DNA of 64,000 nucleotides from Arthrobacter agilis. Its GTDB lineage: Bacteria; Actinomycetota; Actinomycetes; Actinomycetales; Micrococcaceae. Under the pieces are notes generated by a model. That model made no database searches and was not told where the DNA came from. It saw only the letters and a program-made list of their open reading frames with translations. Shown piece by piece: positions 53,847 to 63,917 of the stretch; within the stretch, counting starts at the first letter, position 1, and every line of letters begins with the position of its first letter. The stretch covers positions 1 through 64,000 of the forward strand of contig NZ_VHIM01000004.1 in assembly GCF_006494655.1 (NCBI RefSeq), in the 5' to 3' direction. The position numbers and the translations under genes were made by a program.

Positions 53847-54617
53847 CTAGTCCGCCGCCGACGTGCGACGGCGCAGCCGGACCTGCCCGGGGAGCAGTGG
53901 TTCCTCGCCGGGTGCGGCGGGAGCCTTGGTGGCACGGTGCACGGCGACGATGCCGCCGTTCAGGTTGCGGTACGCGACGTCGTTCCAGCCGCTGTCGCTG
54001 ATCCAGGCCGCCAGCTGGTCCTGGTCCGGCCAGGCACGGATGGATTCCGCGAGATACACGTAGGCGTCCGGGTTGGAGCTGACCTTGCGGGCGATCGCGG
54101 GCAGCGCACGCATCAGGTACTCGGTGTAGGTGGTGCGCCAGAGGGCCACGGTGGGCTGGGAGAACTCGGCGATGACGAGCGTGCCGCCGGGCCGCGTGAC
54201 CCGCAGCATCTCGGCGAGCGCCTTCTTCGGCTCGTTCACGTTGCGCAGCCCGAAGGAGATGGTCGAGGCGTCGAACGAGTTGTCGGCGAAGGGCAGATTC
54301 GTCGCGTCCCCGGCGACGAAGTCGATGTCCGGCCGCCGGCGCTTGCCCACCTTCAGCATGCCGAGGGAGAAGTCGCAGGCGACGACGTCGACCCCCGCGT
54401 CGGCGTAGGGCTCGCTCGACGTCCCGGTGCCGGCGGCCAGGTCCAGGACGCGCTGTCCCGGCTCCGCGCCGACGGCGTCCACGACGATGCGCCGCCAACG
54501 GCGCGTCTGTCCCATGGACAGGACGTCGTTGACGACGTCGTACTTGGGCGCCACGTCGTCGAACATGGCTGCTACTTCGTCAGGGCGCTTCTCCAGCGAT
54601 GCACGATTCACCCTCAC
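53847..54617 (-). CDS. menG: Demethylmenaquinone methyltransferase
   Basis: The protein has 256 residues. The class-I SAM motif [19 protein letters not shown] and the Ubi/Coq signatures [20 protein letters not shown] and [20 protein letters not shown] are present. It catalyses the final methylation of menaquinone. It is first in its operon and divergent from menF. Confidence 0.94.
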   Translation of the reverse strand: MRVNRASLEKRPDEVAAMFDDVAPKYDVVNDVLSMGQTRRWRRIVVDAVGAEPGQRVLDLAAGTGTSSEPYADAGVDVVACDFSLGMLKVGKRRRPDIDFVAGDATNLPFADNSFDASTISFGLRNVNEPKKALAEMLRVTRPGGTLVIAEFSQPTVALWRTTYTEYLMRALPAIARKVSSNPDAYVYLAESIRAWPDQDQLAAWISDSGWNDVAYRNLNGGIVAVHRATKAPAAPGEEPLLPGQVRLRRRTSAAD

Positions 54618-54802
54618 ATTGTCTCAAACAATGCCGCGCCGTCCGACCGGCATCGAGTGGTGTGACGTGGCAGCAGGAGTGGGGACGGCGCCCGGGCACA
54701 GGATCGCGGGCCCGCACGCACGCGCGACGTGCCCAACCTCACGGCGGAGGCCCTGAGGCAGCGGGGAGGCGGGAGAAGCCGCCGGAGTACGCTTGGACCA
54801 TC

Positions 54803-56167
54803 ATGAGCACTCCGTCCCTCACCGCGCTGACGCCTGCGCCCGGACAGTCCCGCGGGCTCCGCAGCATCACGATGGCTCGCGGCGACATGGACCCCCGGAC
54901 CGGTCTCCTCGACTACGTGGTGCGCAACGACGCCCACACCTGGATCCGGCGCGGTGGAGGGCTCGTCGCCTATGGCGAGACAGCACGCTTCACCGTCACA
55001 GGGCCGGACCGCTTCACCCGGGCACAGGAGTGGTGGCGCAGTGAACTCGCGGGAGCGGAGGTCGAGGACCACCTCGGCGTCCCCGGGTCGGGGCTGATCG
55101 CCTTCGGCTCCTTCGCCTTCTCGAAGACGTCGCCCCACGAGTCGCGCCTGATCGTCCCCCGGGTGGTCATCGGCTGCAGCGAGGGCCGCACCTGGCTGAC
55201 CTACATCACGGACGACGCCGAGGCAGAGCTGACCGCGGAGTCCGCGGAAGCGGCACTTGCCGCCTATCTCGCGGAGCCCGCCCCGGACCGGGTGCCCGAT
55301 GCGGCGGACCGTCTCGGCCCGGGTGTGCTCAGCGAGGACCAGTACAAGCTGGCCGTCGCCGACGGCGTGCAGCACGTGCAGGCCGGCGAACTGAGCAAGC
55401 TCGTACTGGCCCGCGACGTCGTCGCGCACCTTGGAGGCCCGGTCGCCACGGCCCAGGTGCTGCGGGAACTCGCCGTGCGCTACGAGGACTGCTGGACCTA
55501 CGCCGTCGACGGCCTGATCGGATCGACGCCGGAGATGCTCATCAAGGTGGAGAACAACACGGCCCGCGCGCGCGTCCTCGCGGGGACGCTCGACCGGAAG
55601 AACGCTCCGCAGGGCGATCCCGATTATCCCAACCGGGTCCTCGCGGGATCGGACAAGCAACTGCACGAGCACCAGATCGCGATCGACTCGCTCACCGAGA
55701 CCCTGCAGCCGTTCACGAGCTCCATGACCTCCCACAGCGAGCCCTTCGTGCTCCAGTTGCCCAACGTCTGGCACCTTGCGTCGGATGTCACCGCGGAACT
55801 GGTCGCGGACGAGCGCGGCGAGGTGCCGACGTCGCTGGCCCTCGTCCAGGCCCTGCATCCCACCGCCGCAGTCTGCGGCACCCCGACCACGGTGGCCGGG
55901 GCCCTCATCCGTCAGCTCGAGCATCTCCAGCGCGGACCGTACGCGGGTCCGGTGGGCTGGATCGATGCGGGCGGCAACGGCGAGTGGGGCATCGCCCTGC
56001 GCGGGGCCGTGGTGGAGACGCCCACGCGTGTCCGCCTCTACGCGGGCTGCGGCATCGTCGAGGGATCGCAGCCGGAGGCCGAACTCGCCGAGACCTGGAG
56101 CAAGTTCCGGCCCATGATCGAGGCCCTGGGCCTCACGGGCCCGTCCGGATCCTCTGGTTACCAATAG
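54803..56167 (+). CDS. menF: Isochorismate synthase
   Basis: The protein has 454 residues. The chorismate-binding region includes ELSKLVLARDVV, ALHPTAAVCGTPT, YAGPVGWIDAGGNGEWGIAL and RLYAGCGIVEGS. It makes isochorismate, the substrate of MenD. An upstream open stretch to 54599 is not preferred: ATG 54803 begins the conserved protein, with TACGCT ending 9 bp before it and no ribosome site, so the mRNA is probably leaderless. Confidence 0.93.
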   Translation: MSTPSLTALTPAPGQSRGLRSITMARGDMDPRTGLLDYVVRNDAHTWIRRGGGLVAYGETARFTVTGPDRFTRAQEWWRSELAGAEVEDHLGVPGSGLIAFGSFAFSKTSPHESRLIVPRVVIGCSEGRTWLTYITDDAEAELTAESAEAALAAYLAEPAPDRVPDAADRLGPGVLSEDQYKLAVADGVQHVQAGELSKLVLARDVVAHLGGPVATAQVLRELAVRYEDCWTYAVDGLIGSTPEMLIKVENNTARARVLAGTLDRKNAPQGDPDYPNRVLAGSDKQLHEHQIAIDSLTETLQPFTSSMTSHSEPFVLQLPNVWHLASDVTAELVADERGEVPTSLALVQALHPTAAVCGTPTTVAGALIRQLEHLQRGPYAGPVGWIDAGGNGEWGIALRGAVVETPTRVRLYAGCGIVEGSQPEAELAETWSKFRPMIEALGLTGPSGSSGYQ

Positions 56168-56265
56168 GCAAGACATGTAGCCTGTGATGCACATCTCGTT
56201 TTCCTCGCTAGAATCAGCAGGACCTTTTTCCAGACACCGATCACACCCGCACAAGTGAGGCTCCC

Positions 56266-57072
56266 ATGCTTTCGAAGAACACTGCACTGCTGGCCGCCCT
56301 GGCCGCCGGCACCCTTGCACTCAGCGCCTGCGGCGGAGGCTCCGACGACGCCGGCACGGGTTCGGGTTCTGCCTCGGCGGCAGCCGGCGGACTCGACCTC
56401 GTGGCCGAGGGCACGCTGACCGTCTGCTCGGACATCCCCTACCCGCCCTTCGAATTCGAGGAGAACGGCGAGTACACGGGCTTCGACATGGACCTGATGC
56501 GGGAGATCGCCACCGGGATGGGCCTCGAGCTCGCGGTCCAGGACGTCGGGTTCGACGGACTGCAGAGTGGCGCCGTCCTGGGCGCCGGCCAATGCGACAT
56601 CGGTGCGAGCGCCGTGGCCATCACGCCGGAGCGCGAGGCGAACCTCGCGTTCTCCGACCCCTACTACGACTCCCTGCAGTCCATCCTCGTGCCCGAGGAC
56701 TCGGACATAGCATCCATCGACGACCTCGCAGGCAAGAAGGTCGGCGTGCAGCAGGGCACCACCGGAGCCGACTACGCCGCGGAGAACGCACCCGAGGCCG
56801 AGCTCGTGCAGTACCCCTCCGACGCCGAGATGTACGCCGCGATCCAGGCCGGCAACGTCGACGCCCTGCTGCAGGACCTCCCGGTCAACCTCGGCCACAC
56901 GGAGGACGGCGCCTTCACCATCGCCGAGGAACTGCCCACCGACGAGCAGTACGGCTTCATCATGGTCAAGGACGGCAGTGAGGACCTCGTCGCCGCCGTC
57001 AACGAGCAGCTGACCGCACTGCGCGACGACGGCACCTACCAGGACATCTACGACTCCTACTTCGCGGAGTAG
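56266..57072 (+). CDS. Amino acid ABC transporter substrate-binding lipoprotein
   Basis: The protein has 268 residues. The lipobox is LALSACGGG with the lipidated Cys at 23, then a Ser/Gly/Ala linker. The periplasmic-binding fold has FEFEENGEYTGFDMDLMREI and KKVGVQQGTTGADYA, as in the polar amino acid family. A TAGAAT at 56209 is a likely -10. It is first of three transporter genes. Confidence 0.92.
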   Translation: MLSKNTALLAALAAGTLALSACGGGSDDAGTGSGSASAAAGGLDLVAEGTLTVCSDIPYPPFEFEENGEYTGFDMDLMREIATGMGLELAVQDVGFDGLQSGAVLGAGQCDIGASAVAITPEREANLAFSDPYYDSLQSILVPEDSDIASIDDLAGKKVGVQQGTTGADYAAENAPEAELVQYPSDAEMYAAIQAGNVDALLQDLPVNLGHTEDGAFTIAEELPTDEQYGFIMVKDGSEDLVAAVNEQLTALRDDGTYQDIYDSYFAE

Positions 57073-57080
57073 ACCGCTTC

Positions 57081-57120
57081 CACCGCCAGGGCCCCGGTGA
57101 CCACCGGGGCCCTGGCGGTG
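57081..57120 (+). promoter_or_regulatory. Intercistronic hairpin between binding protein and permease
   Basis: A 19-bp perfect inverted repeat, CACCGCCAGGGCCCCGGTG with its complement, has almost no spacer. There is no T tract. It can act as an attenuator or mRNA 3' stabiliser that keeps the binding protein more abundant than the permease, a common ABC operon device. Confidence 0.65.
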
Positions 57121-57148
57121 CCCTCCCCGAAGGAAGGTAGTTCCCCGC

Positions 57149-57934
57149 GTGAAACGTTCAACCCGCAGGCGGCTGACCCAGGGCATCCTCTACGCAGTGT
57201 TCGCCGCCGTCATCCTCTTCATCCTCCTCTCCGCCGACTGGGGCCGGATCCAGCCCTACTTCTTCAACCTCGGCGTGGCGCGGGAGACCTTCCCGGAGAT
57301 CCTGACGGTGGCTGCGAAGAACACCGTCATCTACACGGCGATCGCGTTCGTGGGCGGCATGCTCTTCGGACTGCTCCTGGCCCTCATGAAGCTCTCCCCC
57401 GTGCTCCCGTACCGCTGGCTCGCGACCGGATACATCGAGCTCTTCCGCGGTCTGCCGGCCCTGCTCGTGATCTTCGGCTTCGCCTTCGCGGTGCCGATCG
57501 CCTTCCAGTGGCAGGCGCCGGGCGGCAGCGTGGGCGCCGGCCTGATCGGGCTGATCGTCGTGTCCGCGGCCTATATCGCCGAGACCATCCGCGCCGGCAT
57601 CGAGGCCGTCCCCAAGGGCCAGGTCGAGGCGGCACGATCCCTCGGCATGAACTCGGTGTGGACCATGATCACGGTGGTCCTCCCCCAGGCCTTCCGCATC
57701 ATCACCCCTCCCCTGACCAACGAGCTCGTCATCCTCATCAAGGACACCTCGCTCCTGTTCATCGCGGGCATGGCCATCGCGGACCGCGATCTGACGACCT
57801 TCGCGCGCGATTCCCTCACCAACCAGGCCAACGCCACCCCCCTCGTGGTGGCTGCACTGCTCTACCTGGTCATCACGCTCCCGCTCACGCAGCTGGTCGC
57901 GAAGCTCGAACAACACAACAAGAGAGGCCGGTGA
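57149..57934 (+). CDS. Amino acid ABC transporter permease
   Basis: The protein has 261 residues and five or so helices. The EAA loop reads [25 protein letters not shown], and [15 protein letters not shown] is the typical HisM/GlnP start. A single permease gene implies a homodimer. The stop overlaps the ATPase start (GTGA). Confidence 0.93.
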   Translation: MKRSTRRRLTQGILYAVFAAVILFILLSADWGRIQPYFFNLGVARETFPEILTVAAKNTVIYTAIAFVGGMLFGLLLALMKLSPVLPYRWLATGYIELFRGLPALLVIFGFAFAVPIAFQWQAPGGSVGAGLIGLIVVSAAYIAETIRAGIEAVPKGQVEAARSLGMNSVWTMITVVLPQAFRIITPPLTNELVILIKDTSLLFIAGMAIADRDLTTFARDSLTNQANATPLVVAALLYLVITLPLTQLVAKLEQHNKRGR

Positions 57935-58716
57935 TCCAGGTGTCCCACACAGCACCGGACGCGACAGGGCACGGATCAGGAGCAGCGGTACCGGCCATCG
58001 AGGTCAGGGCCCTCTGCAAGAACTTCGGGGACAACGAGGTCCTCAAGGGCATCGACTTCCATGTGGAGCAGGGCGAGGTGGTGTGCGTCATCGGCCCCTC
58101 CGGCTCCGGCAAGTCCACCCTCCTGCGCTGTGTGAACCGCCTGGAGGAGCCGACGAGCGGGACGGTCATGGTCGAGGGCATCGACATCACGGACAGTGAG
58201 ACGGACCTCGACGACGTCCGCACCCGCATCGGCATGGTGTTCCAGCAGTTCAACCTCTTCCCGCACCTCAGCGTGCTGAGGAACCTCACCCTCGCCCAGC
58301 AACGGGCCAAGAAACGCGGCAGGGCCGAGGCCACCGAGGTGGCGCGGCGCAATCTCGAGAAAGTGGGCCTGTCGGAGAAGGCGGACGCCTTCCCTGCGCA
58401 GCTCTCGGGCGGACAGCAGCAGCGCGTCGCCATCGCCCGCGCGCTGTCCATGGATCCCGACATGATGCTCTTCGACGAGCCGACCAGCGCGCTGGACCCC
58501 GAACTCGTGGGCGACGTCCTCGAGGTGATGAAGCAGCTGGCCCGTGAGGGGATGACCATGATGGTGGTCACGCACGAGATGGGCTTCGCCCGGGAAGTGG
58601 GTGACCGCGTGGTCTTCATGGACGGCGGCGTCGTGGTGGAGCAGGGCAAACCCGAGGACGTCCTCGGCAATCCCCAGCACGAGAGGACAAAGCTGTTCCT
58701 CTCGAAGGTGCTGTAG
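57931..58716 (+). CDS. Amino acid ABC transporter ATP-binding protein
   Basis: The protein has 261 residues. Walker A is GPSGSGKST, the signature LSGGQQQR, Walker B MMLFDEP and the switch His is in VTHEMGFA. It is the GlnQ/HisP type for polar amino acids. The start is GTG, coupled to the permease. The stop abuts the menD stop with no gap (TAGCTA), so the two convergent genes share no terminator space. Confidence 0.95.
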   Translation: MIQVSHTAPDATGHGSGAAVPAIEVRALCKNFGDNEVLKGIDFHVEQGEVVCVIGPSGSGKSTLLRCVNRLEEPTSGTVMVEGIDITDSETDLDDVRTRIGMVFQQFNLFPHLSVLRNLTLAQQRAKKRGRAEATEVARRNLEKVGLSEKADAFPAQLSGGQQQRVAIARALSMDPDMMLFDEPTSALDPELVGDVLEVMKQLAREGMTMMVVTHEMGFAREVGDRVVFMDGGVVVEQGKPEDVLGNPQHERTKLFLSKVL

Positions 58717-60522
58717 CTAGAACACCGTCACGGCCGCCACGGTCCGGCGGATCCGTGCGTGCAGGTCACGGAGCGTCCTGCGCTCCGTCCGGACCTCGAG
58801 GATGGAGCGGCCCCTGATGGGCCGCTCCATCGCCGTATCCAGCTCGTCCAGCGTGGTGGCGTGCTCGTACCGGAGCCCGTAGGCCGCTGCGAGCGCCGCG
58901 ACGTCGACCGTGTGCGGTGTCCCGAACAGGCGCTCCACCGCGGCACCGTACCGCGCCGTCGTCGTCTCGGCACCGTGCTCGAGGAGCCCGAAGATACCCC
59001 CGCCGCCGTCGTTGAGGACCACGATGTGCAGGTCCGGCTGCGGTTCACCGGTTCCGATGAGCAGGCCGCCGACATCGTGCAGGAACGTGAGGTCCCCCAG
59101 CAGGACCCGCGTGGGAATCCCTGCTGCCAGCGCGACCCCGGTGGCGGTCGAGATGGTGCCGTCGATCCCGGCCAGCCCGCGGTTGGCGAAGACCTCGAGG
59201 GGGTGCCAGTCCGTCGCTGCGACGAGGTCGACGTCGCGGATGGGGTTCGACGAGCCGAGCACCAGGTTGCCGTCCGTGTGCTCCCACACGGCGTCGGCCA
59301 CGTGGAGGCCCGTGATGTGCTCCTCGTCGGCGAGGAGCGACTGGATGGACGCATCGGCTGCCGCCCCGGCCTCCCGCCAGCGCCGCAGCCAGCCGTCCGC
59401 ACCGCGTCCGGCGAAGTCGATCAGCTCGGGGAGGGTGCCGATGATGCGTTCGATCCGCCGTCCCTCCTCGAACCAGGCGACGGGCTCCGGCACGTACAGT
59501 GCATGCTCGACGTCGCTCCTCGCGAGCAGCGCGGTGACCGGGCGCGAGAGCGTCGGTCTGCCGAAGGTGACCACACGCGTGACCGCCGGCCCGAGATGCT
59601 CGAGCAGCAGCCGGTAGGGCGCTATGGCGCTGCTGCCGAACCGGGCGTTCGAGGAGGGTTCGGCCAGCAGGGGCAGGTCGAGATGGGCGGCGAAGACGGC
59701 CGCGATGTCCCCCGCCCCGTGCCCGGCGACCACCACGGTGGTCCTGCCCGGGGCGAGGCTCCCACCGGCCCGGTCGGAACGCGCGGATCGATGACCGGCA
59801 TCGTCTGCGGGAGGGGACACCGAGGAACGGGCCCACGTCGCCTCCGCCCTTTCCGCCGCACCGTCCAGCACGGGGTCGGGAGCGCGGTCGCCGGGAGTGC
59901 CCGCAGCTCCCGCAGTGCCGGCACTGCCCGTAACTACCGGCGATCCGCCCTGGGGCACGAGCGGGTCGCGGGAGGCGAGATTCAGGTGCACGGGCCCGGC
60001 CGGGCGGGTCGCCCTGCCGCCGACGGGACGACCCAGGGCGGCGTGCAGGGCGTCGGCGATCGCTGCCCCCGGGTCCTCCCCCGCGGCGACGTCGAGGCTC
60101 GTGCGGACGTGCACCCCGAAGAGGTCCGGCTGCACGGTGGTCTGGTTCGCGCCCGTACCCCGCAGTTCCTCCGGGCGGTCGGCCGAGACCACCACCAGGG
60201 GCACCGCCGCATGATTGGCCTCCATCACGGCGGGCAGCAGTTCACCGACCGCGGTGCCCGACGTCGTGACGATGGCTGCGGGCCGTTGCCCGCCGAGGGC
60301 CAGCCCGAGTGCCGTGAACGCGCCTGATCGTTCATCGGTCCGCACGTGGAGCGTCACCCGCCCCGCTGCCTCGGCGTCCGCGAGGGCGTAGGCCAGCGGG
60401 GCGCTGCGCGAACCGGGCGCGACGACGACGTCGGTGACCCCTGCAGCGACGAGTGCCGCCACCGCTCGGGCGGCCGCCGTCGCGGAATCGAGGGACGGGA
60501 GGGAGGGTTCGGCTGCAGTCAC
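58717..60522 (-). CDS. menD: MenD, SEPHCHC synthase
   Basis: The protein has 601 residues; it is thiamine-diphosphate-dependent and joins isochorismate and 2-oxoglutarate in menaquinone synthesis. APGSRSAPLAYAL, the cofactor Glu in TSGTAVGELLPAVMEANHAA, GDLTFLHDVGGLL and VVLNDGGGGIFGLLEHG are all present. A low-complexity Gly/Ala insert lies near 205-260. GTG 60522 has GGAGG just before it. Confidence 0.93.
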   Translation of the reverse strand: MTAAEPSLPSLDSATAAARAVAALVAAGVTDVVVAPGSRSAPLAYALADAEAAGRVTLHVRTDERSGAFTALGLALGGQRPAAIVTTSGTAVGELLPAVMEANHAAVPLVVVSADRPEELRGTGANQTTVQPDLFGVHVRTSLDVAAGEDPGAAIADALHAALGRPVGGRATRPAGPVHLNLASRDPLVPQGGSPVVTGSAGTAGAAGTPGDRAPDPVLDGAAERAEATWARSSVSPPADDAGHRSARSDRAGGSLAPGRTTVVVAGHGAGDIAAVFAAHLDLPLLAEPSSNARFGSSAIAPYRLLLEHLGPAVTRVVTFGRPTLSRPVTALLARSDVEHALYVPEPVAWFEEGRRIERIIGTLPELIDFAGRGADGWLRRWREAGAAADASIQSLLADEEHITGLHVADAVWEHTDGNLVLGSSNPIRDVDLVAATDWHPLEVFANRGLAGIDGTISTATGVALAAGIPTRVLLGDLTFLHDVGGLLIGTGEPQPDLHIVVLNDGGGGIFGLLEHGAETTTARYGAAVERLFGTPHTVDVAALAAAYGLRYEHATTLDELDTAMERPIRGRSILEVRTERRTLRDLHARIRRTVAAVTVF

Positions 60523-60544
60523 GCCTCCATCCTCACATCCCGCA

Positions 60545-60581
60545 GCAGAACGCACCCCCTCCGCCGAAGGGGTGCTTCTGC
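60545..60581. terminator. Terminator between phoX and menD
   Basis: GCAGAA-C-GCACCCC pairs with GGGGTGC-TTCTGC, 13 bp with one bulge. It is 15 bp beyond the phoX stop and 23 bp before the menD start. Confidence 0.65.
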
Positions 60582-60596
60582 GGTGCCGTGCGCTGC

Positions 60597-62762
60597 CTAC
60601 TTGCCGTCGCGGCTCTCCCGAGCACTGCTGACGCCCGACGTCGGCCGCGGCTTGCCGGGCGAGCGCCGCCCGCGTCCGCGGTGGTCCTCGGCGGACGATC
60701 CCGTACCGCGGTAGACCTGGATGACGGAGGGGCGGGGAATCGCGGCCTCACCCTTGCCGGGCCGCCCACCGAGCGGCACGTAGTCCGGGAAGAGGGAGGC
60801 CTGCTGGCCCCAGCTGCCGTCCTCGCCCGGGTGCTGGACGGCCACGAAGACACTGCCGTCCTGGTCCCGGATGATGGGTCCGCAGGTCTCGGCGTCGCGC
60901 GGGACGGCCAGGAACTGCTGCACCCGGCCGCGTTCGGCCCCCTCGAGGCCCACCTTGAACAGCCCGTCGTTGAAGCCCACGGTGCCGGGCTGTCCGTCCG
61001 TCGAGATCCAGAGGTTGCCCTCGGAGTCGAACGCCACGTTGTCGGGGCAGGAGATCGGGGACACCCTGTCCTTCGGGTACCCGCTGAAGTAGGTCGCCGG
61101 GTTGCGCGCCGGATCACCGCAGACCAGCAGGAGGGTCCAGGTGAAGCGGGTGCCCGACGCATTTCCACCGGCCTCGGTGATCTCCACGACGTGGCCGTCG
61201 CGGTTCTGCGTGCGGGGGTTCGCTTCGTCGGCGACAGCGTTGGAGCCGATACCGCGGTTCGTGTTGTTGGTGCAGGCGATGTACACCTTCCCGGAGACGG
61301 GGTTCGGCTCCACGTCCTCGCAGCGGTCCATCTTGGTGGGACCCACGGTGTCGGCGGCCAGCCGGGTGAAGACCGAGACCTCTGCTGCCGTCATGCCGGG
61401 CACCACGGACCGGTTGTCGATGAGCAGCGGCAGCCACTCGCCGACGCCGTCGAACGCGCCGTCGGACGGGAGCGAGCCGCTGCCGTCGATCTCGGCGACG
61501 GAGTTGCCCTGGAGACGTGCCACGTAGAGGGAACCCTCGCTCAGGAGCGTCATGTTGGCGCGGCGCGCGGCCGGGGACGCACCGGGTGTGACCCTCCTCG
61601 TCGAGACGAACTTGTAGAGGTAGTCGAACCTCTCATCGTCGCCCATGTAGGCCACCACCCGCCCGTCCGCGGCGACCGTGACGTTGGCTCCCTCGTGCTT
61701 GAACCGCCCCAGGGCCGAGTGCTTCTTCGGGGTGGAGGTCGGATCGAAGGGATCGACCTCCACGATGTAGCCGAAGCGGTTCGTCTCGTTCTCGTAGCCC
61801 GGGTTCCGGGTGTCCCAGCGAGGCTCGTCGATCTCCCAGCCGCGCGCCGTCGGGCGGCTGCTGATGCCGTACCGGCGGTCCCCCGCGCTGGTGCCGGGTG
61901 AGACGAAGTAGCCGTTGAAGTTCTCCTCGCCCGAGAGGATGGTGCCCCACGGCGTGGTGCCGCCCGCGCAGTTGCCCAGCGTGCCGAGGATCGTGCGGCC
62001 CGTCGGATCGTCCTTGGTCCTGAGCAGATCGGAACCGGCGGCGGGGCCGGTCACCTCGTACGGCGTCGTGGTCAGGTAGCGGCGGTTGAGCGGCGCACCC
62101 TGCACGTAGGACCACGGCTTGTTGGCGTTCTTGCGCTCCAGTTCGACGACGGAGAGGCCGTGGGCGGCCTTGCCGATCCCCCGTACCTCGGCCGCCGGGA
62201 GAGTGGGCGGAACCATGATGTTCTCGTTGGTGTACTCGTGATTCGCGAAGAGCACGGCGCGCCGCCCCTTGCTGCCCTCGATCTCGATGATGTCCGTGTA
62301 GTCGCAGTTGTAGCCGAACTGCAGTGCCTGCGCGGCGGCCGTCTGGTTGTCCGCGTCGAAGGCGGGCGAGGACGTGAAGAGCGGATCCCCCCAGCGGATC
62401 ACGGGCTTCCAGCCGTAGCCCTGCGGCACGGTCATGTCATCCACGAGGGCGTCGACGGGCTCGATCGCCGTGAAGGCGAGCGCTCCTGCAGGCTTGCCCG
62501 GCTTCTGCCCGGGGGCGGCGACGGCGGCACCCGCTCCGGCGTGCGTGCCGATGAAGAGCGTCAGCGCTCCGGCGGCACCGGCGCCGAGCGCGCTGCGGCG
62601 GGAGAATTCGCTGGAGACGATGTCGCGGAAGTAGTCGTTCTTCGACGTGTTGCAGACAGCTGCGGAGCACGCATTGTCACACTTCAGCGCGCAGGTCACG
62701 GCGCTGCGCTTGCCCTTCGTGTGACCGAGCATGGGCAGCAGGCGGCGCGTGATGTCGGTCAT
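60597..62762 (-). CDS. phoX: PhoX-family Tat-exported phosphatase
   Basis: The protein has 721 residues. A Tat signal (FSRRSALGAGAAGALTLF) lies unusually deep, near residue 52, after a Cys-rich cytoplasmic segment (CALKCDNACSAAVC), as seen in actinobacterial PhoX. Ca/Fe-site motifs of the propeller include ILSGEENFNGY, RFKHEGANV, DRCEDVEPNPV and CPDNVAFDSEGN. The enzyme releases phosphate from organic esters outside the cell. A pho box was not identified. Confidence 0.88.
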   Translation of the reverse strand: MTDITRRLLPMLGHTKGKRSAVTCALKCDNACSAAVCNTSKNDYFRDIVSSEFSRRSALGAGAAGALTLFIGTHAGAGAAVAAPGQKPGKPAGALAFTAIEPVDALVDDMTVPQGYGWKPVIRWGDPLFTSSPAFDADNQTAAAQALQFGYNCDYTDIIEIEGSKGRRAVLFANHEYTNENIMVPPTLPAAEVRGIGKAAHGLSVVELERKNANKPWSYVQGAPLNRRYLTTTPYEVTGPAAGSDLLRTKDDPTGRTILGTLGNCAGGTTPWGTILSGEENFNGYFVSPGTSAGDRRYGISSRPTARGWEIDEPRWDTRNPGYENETNRFGYIVEVDPFDPTSTPKKHSALGRFKHEGANVTVAADGRVVAYMGDDERFDYLYKFVSTRRVTPGASPAARRANMTLLSEGSLYVARLQGNSVAEIDGSGSLPSDGAFDGVGEWLPLLIDNRSVVPGMTAAEVSVFTRLAADTVGPTKMDRCEDVEPNPVSGKVYIACTNNTNRGIGSNAVADEANPRTQNRDGHVVEITEAGGNASGTRFTWTLLLVCGDPARNPATYFSGYPKDRVSPISCPDNVAFDSEGNLWISTDGQPGTVGFNDGLFKVGLEGAERGRVQQFLAVPRDAETCGPIIRDQDGSVFVAVQHPGEDGSWGQQASLFPDYVPLGGRPGKGEAAIPRPSVIQVYRGTGSSAEDHRGRGRRSPGKPRPTSGVSSARESRDGK

Positions 62763-62885
62763 GGGGTAGTACCTCTCACAGGGATGAACGGGTTCGGGCC
62801 CCACCCTTCCGAGGGCAGCTGAACAACCCTGGTGACCTGCGGTGAACGAGGCGTGAACGCCGATCGAACAGCCTGCCGTCCTGGC

Positions 62886-63917
62886 CTAGGCGATCTGCGC
62901 GGCCTGCCGCTCGGACAGCACCGCGTGGACCCGGCCGAGGCGCCCCAGCCACCACGACGTCCGGGAGTCCGTCGCGGCGAACCGCTCCAGCCTGTCCTCG
63001 GACACCACGACGTCGCGGACGGGCAGCCTCCCTGCCTGCGGGACCAGCGATTCCTCCGTGACGTCCCCGTCCATGAGGGAGACGGTCGCCAGTCCGCAGG
63101 CAAAGGGAAGCTCGGGCAGGGCGGCGGCGAGGGCCACACCGGCGCGGATGCCGACGGAGGTGTCGAGGGCGGAGCTGACGACCACGGGCAGTCCCGCCTG
63201 ACCGATGATCCCGAGGGCCTTCCGCACGCCGCCCAGGGGTGCGGACTTGATGACGAGGAGATCGGCGGCGTCCTCCCGCGCCACCAGCAGGGGGTCCTCC
63301 TGCCTCCTCACGCTCTCGTCCGCTGCCACGAGGATGGCGTGACCGCGGCGCCGCAGCTCCGAGCGGACGGCACGAAGACCCGGGATGTCCGGCACCGGCT
63401 GCTCCACGTACTGAAGGTCGAACCGGGCCAGCTCCTCGAGCGCGACGAGCGCACCGGCCACGTCCCACCCGCCGTTCGCATCCACCTTCACGGCGGCGGC
63501 AGGCAGCAGGCGGCGCACCTCGGCGAGCCGTGCGACGTCGTCCGCCAGCGTCTGGCCCCGCTCCGCGACCTTTACCTTGACGGCATGGACGTCGCCGAAC
63601 CGGGACAGGACGCCTTCCACGGCGTCGGGGCCGACGGCGGGCACTGTCGCATTGACCGGGACGCTCGTCCGCACAGGTTCGGGGAACCCCAGCCAGGCGG
63701 CGTCGACCGCTGCCGCGAGCCAGGGCGCCGCCTCGTCGTCGTCGTACTCGAGGAACGGGCAGAACTCGCCCCACCCCGCGGGTCCGCGCACCAGCAGCAC
63801 CTCCCGCTCCAGCACTCCACGGAACTTCACGCGCATCGGGACCGAGACGACGCGCGCCGTGGCCCGCAGCTCCTCGAAGGGCGGGAGCTCGGGTGGGGGT
63901 GGGGTCTGCGTGATCAC
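62886..63917 (-). CDS. menC: o-Succinylbenzoate synthase
   Basis: The protein has 343 residues in the enolase superfamily. The acid/base lysines are in HAVKVKVAERG and LLVIKSAPLGG, and metal ligands in KVDANGGWD, QYVEQPVPD and VAADESVRR. It dehydrates SHCHC to o-succinylbenzoate. It is monocistronic here, separated from menD by phoX. Confidence 0.92.
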   Translation of the reverse strand: MITQTPPPPELPPFEELRATARVVSVPMRVKFRGVLEREVLLVRGPAGWGEFCPFLEYDDDEAAPWLAAAVDAAWLGFPEPVRTSVPVNATVPAVGPDAVEGVLSRFGDVHAVKVKVAERGQTLADDVARLAEVRRLLPAAAVKVDANGGWDVAGALVALEELARFDLQYVEQPVPDIPGLRAVRSELRRRGHAILVAADESVRRQEDPLLVAREDAADLLVIKSAPLGGVRKALGIIGQAGLPVVVSSALDTSVGIRAGVALAAALPELPFACGLATVSLMDGDVTEESLVPQAGRLPVRDVVVSEDRLERFAATDSRTSWWLGRLGRVHAVLSERQAAQIA

